A stretch of DNA of 64,000 nucleotides from Rhabditoides inermis (taxonomy: Eukaryota > Nematoda > Chromadorea > Rhabditida > Rhabditidae). Position numbers and translations under genes: made by a program. Below are positions 56,561 through 64,000 of the stretch, one piece after another. A model generated the notes under the pieces. The model was not told where the DNA came from and ran no database searches. It saw only the letters and a list, made by a program, of their open reading frames with translations. The stretch lies in assembly GCA_963966185.1 (NCBI GenBank), contig CAWZYM010000462.1, positions 1-64,000 of the forward strand, in the 5' to 3' direction. Within the stretch, counting starts at the first letter, position 1. The number at the start of each line of letters is the position of its first letter.

Positions 56561-58545
56561 TTTTTTTTAAAGATTTATTTTCAATCTCAATGGGTTGGGA
56601 GGAGGCGTTGATGTTGTGCATGGTGCGGGGTGCGGGATGGGTGCGTAGGTCCAACCGCTCCCGTCGACGGTCCCTCGGCAGAAGTCGCTTGGTCGCAGCA
56701 GCCTTGAAGCGTCGGGGCGAACGGGGCAGCCGGCTGTATCGCGCTCTCTCGGACCGCTCTCTTTCTCCCCATGTCACGGGGTGAGAGACGGCCCTACGCG
56801 AGTACAGATGTTGGTTGATCAAATGTGATTCTCTCTCATTGCTTGTTGTCGTTTTTTTTTGCATGTTGTCGTTTTCTCTCTCTTCCGCCCGGCGGGCATA
56901 GTACTGTTAGTACTCTTTGTATCGATCGATCATCTTCAATGCTTTTTGGGTCGGTTCTTTCCATATTTGGGTGAATACGCCTCCCCCATTGTATGCATGT
57001 AGTAGATTGCTTTCGAGTATTCGAGTGTCTCTCCCTGGATCTGAGAAATGAGCTCACTCCACTCTGACTTGGGTATTCCCAGTGATTTCATCGCTTCATC
57101 ATTCTCTTTCCAGTAGTCTCCTAGAGAGCTGACCAGGAATGGATGGAGGGACACAGTGTATCCCAATGCCTTGTACGTTTCAGCAATAGCCGTGTATTTC
57201 GTGATCTTATCAGTCGCGGCGCGTTCGAATGAGGCGATTCCATTTCCGAATGAAACGCGCACATCCAAAATCACCACTTGCTTTTCACTCTCTCTCGACA
57301 ACACAATGTCCGGCCGCAAATTGCCGCCATCGATCGAGTTGCGAGTGTCTGTCTCGATCCAGGCATTTCGATTCACCGCCGCATTTTCCGCGGCTGCCAC
57401 GATTATGTCTTGGATGTTGTTGTGTCTCTCCACCATTCCCATACCCAAATGCACCTTGCATCTATTGAGCACATGGGAGAGGCTTTCGAGTTGGTTCTCG
57501 TTGCACGATGTGCACATTCGGTCACATTCGGCACTTCTCGTATTTGTTCTCACTCCTTTTAGGGGCAGAGTATCGAGCATTGCCCGATGTCTCCACTCCA
57601 GAGCACTGTCGGTTGCATATGGTTGATTGTTCTTGAGAATTCTCGCATTCCGACTGTCCTGCATGAACATGTCGAAGTTGTTGCTCATAGTTGCGTATTC
57701 GGTACTCATTCTCTCGACATTGCACTCATCGAGTGCAGCCGTGATTCTCCGTTTTAGGAGATGTTTGGTTTTCGGACCGGTCGTAGATTTCTTGCTAGTC
57801 GGTGTCGCTTGTATCTCGACAACCAGCTGATTATCGATCCATTTCACCTCGAACAGGTGAAGTGACCTCCTCATATGGCGCACTGCCTCTCTGCAGTTTC
57901 GCATCATGTTTGTCTGTCCACCGTACGATCCGATACGGTATCCAATGTTCTCATCATTCAGATATCTCGCACACAGCTCTTTCTTATCACAGGTGCTCGC
58001 TTGTTGCGGCCCTATCCAAGTGATTGCAACGTATTCGAGTAGATTCCAGAACACTGTCTGGATAAACGTATCGTCTGACCACAGTAGCTTCATAGTCGTA
58101 TTGAGACTACCACTGTACATGGTATCTTTCGGATGTTGCATGTGCAGGCCTTTCGAGCAGTACAGGTACGGCTTCGGCACTCCAGTCTTCACGTTTTGGA
58201 TGTGTGAGATGGTACACGCGAGTGTCCTCTCTAGTTCGTTGATGCTGTTCATAGAGCACTTGTCGTTCATTGCAATGTAGTTTAGTCGCGACATCACAAA
58301 CGTTCTGATCGCGTCTCTCAGCTGGTCGCAGCTGAGATGCCCTCTCACTGCTGCCAGCTTACGCATATCGATTGTCATCTGATTGAGTGTCTCAGTGGGC
58401 TCGATGATTTCACGGAATCCCACATTCACTCCGAGGTATTTGTAGCTGTCATTGTTGCCTAGTACAGTGACCCACACGACTCGTGTCTGCGAGGAGACAG
58501 AGCGAGCGTATGAAGAAGCTGGTCGATCTAGAATCGGCTCTCTCT
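56560..58545 (-). mobile_element. 5-prime-truncated R2/NeSL-like non-LTR retroelement
   Basis: The minus-strand open frame ends at 56936. Its element-derived part starts near 58510. It includes the end of the RT domain (SYKYLGVNVGF, the thumb-proximal KYLG motif), a CCHC knuckle (CTSC about residue 456 of the frame, then H and C in LSHVLNRC), and a restriction-like endonuclease signature (RPDIVL, about residue 526, then VVILDVRVSFGNG). This order of RT, CCHC and endonuclease is that of R2, CRE and NeSL-type elements. The catalytic RT core is absent. The 3-prime UTR runs to a short A tail at about 56560-56568. The ORF track upstream of 58545 reads into a CT microsatellite and repeat copy C and is not part of the protein. 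Confidence 0.85.
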
Positions 58546-58552
58546 CTCTCTT

Positions 58553-58553
<1 letters not shown>

Positions 58554-58600
<47 letters not shown>
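58554..58600. repeat. (CT)n microsatellite at the truncated end of the retroelement
   Basis: A dinucleotide tract at the junction between the 5-prime-truncated element and repeat copy C. Confidence 0.9.
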
Positions 58601-58602
<2 letters not shown>

Positions 58603-58629
58603 GCATGAAATAAGAGACACATACCATGT

Positions 58630-58954
58630 TGTCGACTTTGAATGCATTGGTAGAGGGTGAGTTGAGTGTGGCGACATAGTGTAGATATTGTTGCACTGTC
58701 AACTGTGGCGGAGGAACGGGAGACAGTGAAGCGTGTGCTGAAAAGTGTTTGGGATAAGTTTGTGTCCTTGCGGAAACCAGCGTCGTTTTCGAAGCATCAT
58801 TTGGACACTTGAGATTTGCCCCGGGCAAACTCGAACCCAGATGACCTTTCAGTTGCGGGCAACTCGCAAGAGAGACTGACAATCGCCACATCATCCAAGC
58901 ACAACTCCTGTACTTATTTATGTCCCGCTCTTTCGAGGGGATTCCAAAAAATGA
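58630..58954. repeat. Dispersed tRNA-like repeat, copy C
   Basis: The longest copy. It carries the segments found in B (58640-58750) and in A (58770-58954), ending with the shared CGAGGGGATTCCAAAAAATG just before the SL1 sequence. Minus-strand box B-like GGGTTCGAGTTTGCCC is at about 58825-58840. Confidence 0.8.
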
Positions 58955-58976
58955 GGTTTAATTACCCAAGTTTGAG
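58955..58976 (+). other. Exact nematode SL1 spliced-leader sequence
   Basis: The 22 bases match the canonical nematode SL1 leader (starts GGTTTAATTACCC, ends AAGTTTGAG). They are followed by seven bases and an ATG at 58984. I do not see a clear Sm site or the SL RNA stem-loops downstream, so it looks more like the 5-prime end of a copied, trans-spliced mRNA than a functional SL RNA gene. Confidence 0.9.
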
Positions 58977-58983
58977 GTTGCTG

Positions 58984-61041
58984 ATGACTCTTCTGGGTCT
59001 GTCCTCAACGGGTGATTTTCGTCAACTTACATTCTCTATGCTGTCTACGATCCTAATAACTCTATCTGCTCACATTGTCGTCCCCATCCGGCCTGTGACC
59101 CTCAATGATATCGATTATATGCGTGTTCACACTGTGTCCACAGCCCCCTCTCACCCCCAGTTGACGTCACCCTATAGAATTGCTCACTCGCGACTCTCTC
59201 ACTTGATACCGTTGCAATTACCCGCTGATGTGTGGCCCACCTCTCAGGTGGATGAACAAACTGCCACCTCAAAAGTGGATGAACCAACTGCCACCTCAAA
59301 AGTGGATGAACCAACTGCCACCTCAAAAGTGGATGAACAAACCGCCACCTCAAAAGTGGATGAACAAAACCCCACCTCAAAAGTGGAGGAACAAACCCCC
59401 ACCTCAATAGTGGATGAACAAACCCCCACCCCAAAAGTGGATGAACCAATCAATACTATCGCGTTTGGTGTGTGCTTTCGGCGTTCGTGTCTGTGTGGTT
59501 GTGTGTTGGATTGTGGATGTATCACTGGTTCCCGCCAGTGTCCCCCTCTCCCCTCCCTCCCTGCAGTATCGATCGATATTGGCTATCACCTCATGCAAAT
59601 CAACACTGATCTAGAATCCAACCCAACATCGGGTAATAGATGGAATGATTGGAAAAAGGAGTCAACTGGAGACTATCTGAAGAAAAGATGGGAAGAAATG
59701 AAGGAAACAATGAGTGAAGTGCTCAGAATAATGGACAGCATAATGTACGTGAAAGAAATCACCTTTGATAAGACCATCCTGGAATATCATCTGCGACCAA
59801 AAGGCGCTCATATCTCGGACGGTGTGAATCGTGCCGGCCCGATCCTATCACTCCTACTCTTTCTCTCACTGTGGAGGAGGGGGAAGAGAGTGTGGAAAAG
59901 CGAACGATTGAACAGAAAAAGAAGGGTGAAAGCCCGACGGCAAATGCAAAAGATGCAGGGAATACTGCACGAAATGTGGCACAAAACCGTGTACAAAAAC
60001 CATCCTGAAGGTGAAATGATCAATGGGAAGAAGAGTGGAAAGAAACAATGCAAATTTGCATACACACCGAGACAGGTGAACGATACACCTCACTCGCTCG
60101 TTTCGCAGCCTGTTCCCACGCCTGTGGGTGCGGGGGAGAGGAGAGAGAGGGAGAGAGAAGACAGAGCGCACGCAGAGAGTGCTCACGTCAATGAAATCGA
60201 TAAATCGATAAACAAGGCAGGGACGCAGAGTGTGCAGTGTGGAGAGATCACTAACCGCTCTATGCCTACTGCTGAATGTACACATGAACCTCTGATAAAT
60301 GATGAACCCCTATTCTTTGGAGGAGGGGATGAACTGATGACAGATGAATCGATATTGAAAAATGGAAAGATACATGTATTGATCCCTGCCGCGGGAAGAG
60401 TAAAGTGCGGTGGGTGCAATGCATCGTATACCTCACACCTGAGAACAAATAGCGTTGCGCTACACTACAGGCAATGCGGCCAAATAAGAAGTGCATATTG
60501 CCCATGGAAAAGCGAGTTGAATCTCGAGCCGACCACGAAATCAGCAATGTACATCGTGAATGTGTGCAGAGTATGCAAAAAAGAGTTCCCTCAAATGAGG
60601 CATGCTCGAAAACACGCGCTCGAATCACACCCAGAACTACAAGGATTTGAAGAAGGACAAGAAGCCCTCAGAAAACAGCTGATGAACGCGAAAGAAGCTG
60701 TTCACAAAGAGAGAAGGCAACAGAAAAGTCAGGATGATTGTGTGGAGTCTGTGTCGGAAACGACACTGGATGCCCCTTCATCCCTCACACAGCAAACAGC
60801 TGATCAGACAGTGGCTGCTGATATCACCTCTCTCAGAAAAAGTGCGTATCGGGTACCGCATACTCGCGCCGGGTACGGGGTAAATCGCGCCGGGTACGGC
60901 ATACTCGTACCCGGCGCCGTACCGTCCATGCTGGTACGGCACCGGATACGCACGGTGGGCGGGGCCGAGAGCGTGCCGTACCCGATGCGGCAGATGCGCA
61001 CCCGGTGCCGTACCGATTATGAAACGCGTCGAAACGCGTAA
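58984..61041 (+). CDS. Retroelement-type zinc-finger protein (non-LTR element N-terminal region)
   Basis: A single open frame of 685 codons from the first ATG after SL1 to TAA; the frame is also open upstream to 58816. Order of parts: a hydrophobic N-terminus; seven 9-residue repeats of the type VDEQTATSK (59248-59436); Cys-rich and basic stretches; a degenerate 2A-like DLESNPTSG (59608-59634); a Lys/Arg-rich region; then two zinc-finger-like segments, CGGC..H..C (from about residue 475) and VCRVCKKEFPQMRHARKHAL with a following ESH (about 527-550). Paired N-terminal CCHH/CCHC fingers are typical of R2/NeSL-clade elements. No RT follows before the satellite, so the copy is incomplete, or this is a separate ORF1. 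The last 65 codons run through a GTAC-rich repeat and may not be native. Confidence 0.6.
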   Translation: MTLLGLSSTGDFRQLTFSMLSTILITLSAHIVVPIRPVTLNDIDYMRVHTVSTAPSHPQLTSPYRIAHSRLSHLIPLQLPADVWPTSQVDEQTATSKVDEPTATSKVDEPTATSKVDEQTATSKVDEQNPTSKVEEQTPTSIVDEQTPTPKVDEPINTIAFGVCFRRSCLCGCVLDCGCITGSRQCPPLPSLPAVSIDIGYHLMQINTDLESNPTSGNRWNDWKKESTGDYLKKRWEEMKETMSEVLRIMDSIMYVKEITFDKTILEYHLRPKGAHISDGVNRAGPILSLLLFLSLWRRGKRVWKSERLNRKRRVKARRQMQKMQGILHEMWHKTVYKNHPEGEMINGKKSGKKQCKFAYTPRQVNDTPHSLVSQPVPTPVGAGERREREREDRAHAESAHVNEIDKSINKAGTQSVQCGEITNRSMPTAECTHEPLINDEPLFFGGGDELMTDESILKNGKIHVLIPAAGRVKCGGCNASYTSHLRTNSVALHYRQCGQIRSAYCPWKSELNLEPTTKSAMYIVNVCRVCKKEFPQMRHARKHALESHPELQGFEEGQEALRKQLMNAKEAVHKERRQQKSQDDCVESVSETTLDAPSSLTQQTADQTVAADITSLRKSAYRVPHTRAGYGVNRAGYGILVPGAVPSMLVRHRIRTVGGAESVPYPMRQMRTRCRTDYETRRNA
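59248..59448 (+). repeat. In-frame 27-bp minisatellite
   Basis: Seven and a half units of 27 bp, each reading as a nine-residue VDEQTATSK-type repeat with small substitutions (Q/P, N/T, K/I). Confidence 0.95.
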
Positions 61042-61045
61042 ACAA
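60840..61045. repeat. GTAC-rich palindromic block 1
   Basis: Dense GGTACCG / CGGTACC / GGTACGG motifs, for example CGGGTACGGCATACTCGTAC. The block overlaps the end of the retroelement-type ORF. Confidence 0.8.
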
Positions 61046-61604
61046 GTCGGCGCAGACTGCGCGACTTGTCTGCCAGTCGAGAGAATGTAACTCAAGTGAC
61101 CGGCTGCTACTATGTCAAGTGTTTATTGTTTTACAATGTTAAATTTTGTGTTTCCGAGTACTATGCTGTCACAATGTTATGTTTTCCGTTCGCTTATACT
61201 GTTTTGCTTATATGGAATGACTTTTTATGTTCAGTTTATGGGTGACTACCGAACTTCTATGGTTAGCGCGCGCGTTCGGGTGCATCAATCATAACAGGAG
61301 GTGACTACTAGACAAGGTAAGATCTCATTGAAAATTGCACATGTATTCCCATATAATCATGTCATTGTTTCAGAAGCTGCTAGAACTGAAGACGACCGAA
61401 CAAGCGCGCAGCACAACCATCAAGATCAAGATCGAAACAAGAACGGCATCTACAGATCAAGCATGAAGAGCCAATGTGTTCAAATTCCCGTGAAACCAAC
61501 CTACTAGAATTATGTACTCGAAAATAAACTGTAATGATCAACCGGTCGATCGATATTTGGTGCGAGGCGGATGGGGAGGGCACGAGGAGCAAGCGCGAAA
61601 ACGA
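61046..61604. other. Spacer between GTAC-rich blocks
   Basis: AT-rich sequence with short ORFs only. A TTTCAG at about 61368-61373 precedes a short open frame, but no exon chain could be built. Confidence 0.4.
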
Positions 61605-61760
61605 GAAGCGCACCGGGTACCGCGTACTCGTACCGGGTGCCGTACCGAAATGCGTACCGGGCGCGGTATATCTCGTACCGGGTACCGCAAGTCGTACGGA
61701 ATCGGGTACGCATTTGGGTACCGCACCCGGTACGAGTATGCGGTACCCGGTGCGCGTCTC
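61605..61760. repeat. GTAC-rich palindromic block 2
   Basis: About 150 bp of the same GGTACCG/CGGTACC-type motifs as block 1, with different arrangement. Confidence 0.8.
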
Positions 61761-61769
61761 TCCTATGCT

Positions 61770-62129
61770 CCTCTCTCTCCGCCCGTTCCCACGGTCGGGG
61801 CAGGGAGAGAGAAGAGGAAGAGAAAGCGAGCGGACAGTGCGCAGGCAAAGAGAGCCCGCATTGATCCGGGTCAGATCGATAAATCAATGAGTGAGACAGA
61901 GACGCAGAGTATGCTATGCGAAGAGACTGCTGGCTGCTCTACATCTACTGCGCGAGAATGCGAACATGATAGCACAATCGAAATCCCCCTCTCGAGTCGC
62001 GAAAGTGTGGCGAGAGTGGAGGGAGAACAATCGGCTACACTCGAGCCTGCTCACACCTCGCTGCCAGCTGGTGTGACCGGGAGAGAAGAGAGAGAGGGAC
62101 GCGCGCCCACCTGGTATCGATTGCATTGA
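61770..62129 (+). pseudogene. Second, diverged retroelement fragment
   Basis: The open frame includes PVPTVGAGREKRKRKRADSA and IDKSMSETETQSMLCEE, which align with PVPTPVGAGERREREREDRA and IDKSINKAGTQSVQCGE at about 60110-60250 of the first element. It stops at TGA 62127-62129 with no finger or RT domain, so it is a fragment of a related copy. Confidence 0.65.
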
Positions 62130-62177
62130 TTTATTGATGTCTCCCTCTCTCCCCTCAAAGGGGGAAAGAGTTTCGTA

Positions 62178-64000
62178 TTATGTGCGCAGATTGTCCGGTG
62201 CGCAGAATGTCCACCCTCCAACTATGTGCGCAGATTGTCCGGTGCGCAGAATGTCCACCCTCACACTATGTGCGCAGATTGTCCGGTTCACAGAATGTCC
62301 ACCCTCCCTCTATGTGCGCAGATTGTCCGGTGCACAGAATGTCCACCCTTCCACTATGTACGCAGATTGTCCGGTGCACAGAATGTCCACCCTCCCTCTA
62401 TGTGCGCAGATTGTCCGGTGCACAGAATGTCCACCCTTCCACTATGTACGCAGATTGTCCGGTGCACAGAATGTCCACCCTCCCTCTATGTGCGCAGATT
62501 GTCCGGTGCACAGAATGTCCACCCTCCCACTATGTACGGAGATTGTCCGGTGCACAGAATGTCCACCCTCCCTCTATGTACGCAGATTGTCCGGTGCACA
62601 GAATGTCCACCCTTCCACTATGTACGCAGATTGTCCGGTGCACAGAATGTCCACCCTCCCTCTATGTGCGCAGATTGTCCGGTGCACAGAATGTCCACCC
62701 TCCCACTATGTGCGCAGATTGTCCGGTGCACAGAATGTCCACCCTCCCTCTATGTACGCAGAATGTCCGCCCTCCCACTATGTGCGCAGAATGTCCGGTG
62801 CGCAGAATGTCCACCCTCCCACTATGTGCGCAGATTGTCCGGTGCACAGAATGTCCACCCTCCCTCTATGTACGCAGAATGTCCGCCCACCCACTATGTG
62901 CGCAGAATGTCCGGTGCGCAGAATGTCCACTCTCCCACTATGTGCGCAGATTGTCCGGTGCGCAGAATGTCCACCCTCTCACTATATGCGCAGATTGTCC
63001 GGTGCGCAGAATGTCCACCCTCTCACTATGTGCGCAGATTGTCCGGTGCGCAGAATGTCCACCCTCTCACTATGTGCGCAGAATGTCCGCCCTCCCACTA
63101 TGTGCGCAGATTGTCCGGTGCTCAGAATGACCACCCTCCCACCATGTGCGCAGATTGTCCGGTGCTCACGTCAGAATGTCCAACCTCCCACCATGTGCGC
63201 AGATTGTCCGGTGCGCAGAATGTCCACCCTCCCACTATGTGCGCAGATTGTCCGGTGCGCAGAATGTCCACCCTCCCACTATGTGCGCAGATTGTCCGGT
63301 GCGCAGAATGTCCACCCTCCAACTATGTGCGCAGATTGTCCGGTGCGCAGAATGTCCACCCTCACACTATGTGCGCAGATTGTCCGGTTCACAGAATGTC
63401 CACCCTCCCTCTATGTGCGCAGATTGTCCGGTGCACAGAATGTCCACCCTTCCACTATGTACGCAGATTGTCCGGTGCACAGAATGTCCACCCTCCCTCT
63501 ATGTGCGCAGATTGTCCGGTGCACAGAATGTCCACCCTTCCACTATGTACGCAGATTGTCCGGTGCACAGAATGTCCACCCTCCCTCTATGTGCGCAGAT
63601 TGTCCGGTGCACAGAATGTCCACCCTCCCACTATGTACGGAGATTGTCCGGTGCACAGAATGTCCACCCTCCCTCTATGTACGCAGATTGTCCGGTGCAC
63701 AGAATGTCCACCCTCCCTCAATGTACGCAGATTGTCTGGTGCGCAGAATGTCCACCCTCCCACTATGTGCGCAGATTGTCCGGTGCGCAGAATGTCCACC
63801 CTCCCACTTTGTGCGCAGATTGTCCGGTGCGCAGAATGTCCACCCTCCCACTATGTGCGCAGATTGTCCGGTGCACAGAATGTCCACCCTCCCACTATGT
63901 GCGCAGATTGTCCGGTGCACAGAATGTCCACCCTCCCACTATGTGCGCAGAATGTCCGGTGCACAGAATGTCCACCCTCCCTCTATGTGCGCAGATTGTC
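62178..64000. repeat. 44-bp satellite, array 2 (runs off the window)
   Basis: At least 40 units of the same 44-bp repeat as array 1, same orientation. Variants include TGCGCAG/TGCACAG, CTCCCTC/CTTCCAC/CTCACAC linkers and short units lacking one half. The order of variants at about 62210-62600 recurs at about 63311-63700. Not a CRISPR: there are no spacers and repeats are directly adjacent. Confidence 0.98.

Noticed and set aside
58546..58894. N-terminal 115 codons of the 652-codon minus-strand frame
   Set aside because: They translate dispersed repeat C and a CT microsatellite; the retroelement protein starts only near 58510.
58955..59060. A functional SL1 RNA gene
   Set aside because: The leader is exact and followed by GT, but I see no convincing Sm site or stem-loops downstream and an ATG of a long ORF follows within seven bases. 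Not excluded, only less likely.
62178..64000. CRISPR-like regular repeats
   Set aside because: Units are directly adjacent without unique spacers, variation is within the repeat, and the DNA is eukaryotic.

Overview
The window is animal nuclear DNA, almost certainly from a nematode. Genes are split into many small exons with GTRNG donors and TTTCAG- or GCAG-type acceptors. Products are metazoan: a CHMP4-type ESCRT-III subunit, an EH-domain dynamin-like ATPase, an ING-family PHD protein, a kinesin-13 and Kunitz-type secreted proteins. An exact match to the 22-nt nematode spliced leader SL1 lies at 58955-58976. The SL1 match suggests a chromadorean nematode; I cannot name the species. There is no sign of bacterial sequence, rRNA or CRISPR.

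Layout. 1-10127 is mostly non-coding: inverted-repeat elements, tRNA-like fragments and long CT/GA microsatellites. It holds one coiled-coil gene (about 4887-5735, +) and two tentative gene ends (6894-7042, -; 7745-8088, +). From 10128 to 20215 are four genes: CHMP4 (+, 7 exons, 218 aa), then convergently EHD (-, 17 coding exons, 567 aa), a short membrane protein (-) and a 420-aa coiled-coil protein (-, 8 exons). 20216-25417 is repeat-rich and apparently gene-free. 25430-26496 (+) encodes an 88-aa secreted, possibly propeptide-type product. 28623-35790 (+) is the ING gene (16 exons, 542 aa) and 36417-46129 (+) is kinesin-13 (about 22 coding exons, about 810 aa). Exon phases were checked by hand and close throughout CHMP4, EHD, the 420-aa gene, ING and kinesin, with one ambiguous kinesin exon.

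From 46554 to 55909 lies a local family of secreted Kunitz plus cysteine-rich proteins. Two members are on the minus strand (one decayed, one broken by a hAT-like MITE). Two are on the plus strand (one decayed with a 288-bp CCCT expansion, one intact, 195 aa). The family shares an upstream promoter block with a TATA box. A 44-bp satellite array fills the spacer between the two divergently transcribed members.

From 56187 to the right edge the DNA is mobile and repetitive: copies of a dispersed tRNA-like repeat, a 5-prime-truncated R2/NeSL-like non-LTR retroelement (minus), a second retroelement-type ORF (plus) whose copy begins exactly with SL1 a few bases before its ATG, GTAC-rich palindromic blocks, and a second, larger array of the 44-bp satellite running off the window.

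The conserved genes serve ordinary cell functions (membrane scission, endocytic recycling, chromatin reading, microtubule depolymerisation), and nothing links them as a pathway. The unusual material is the SL1-headed retroelement, the Kunitz family decay, and the repeats that copy splice sites or sit inside exons. Gene models come from manual splice-site reading and were not tested against transcripts.
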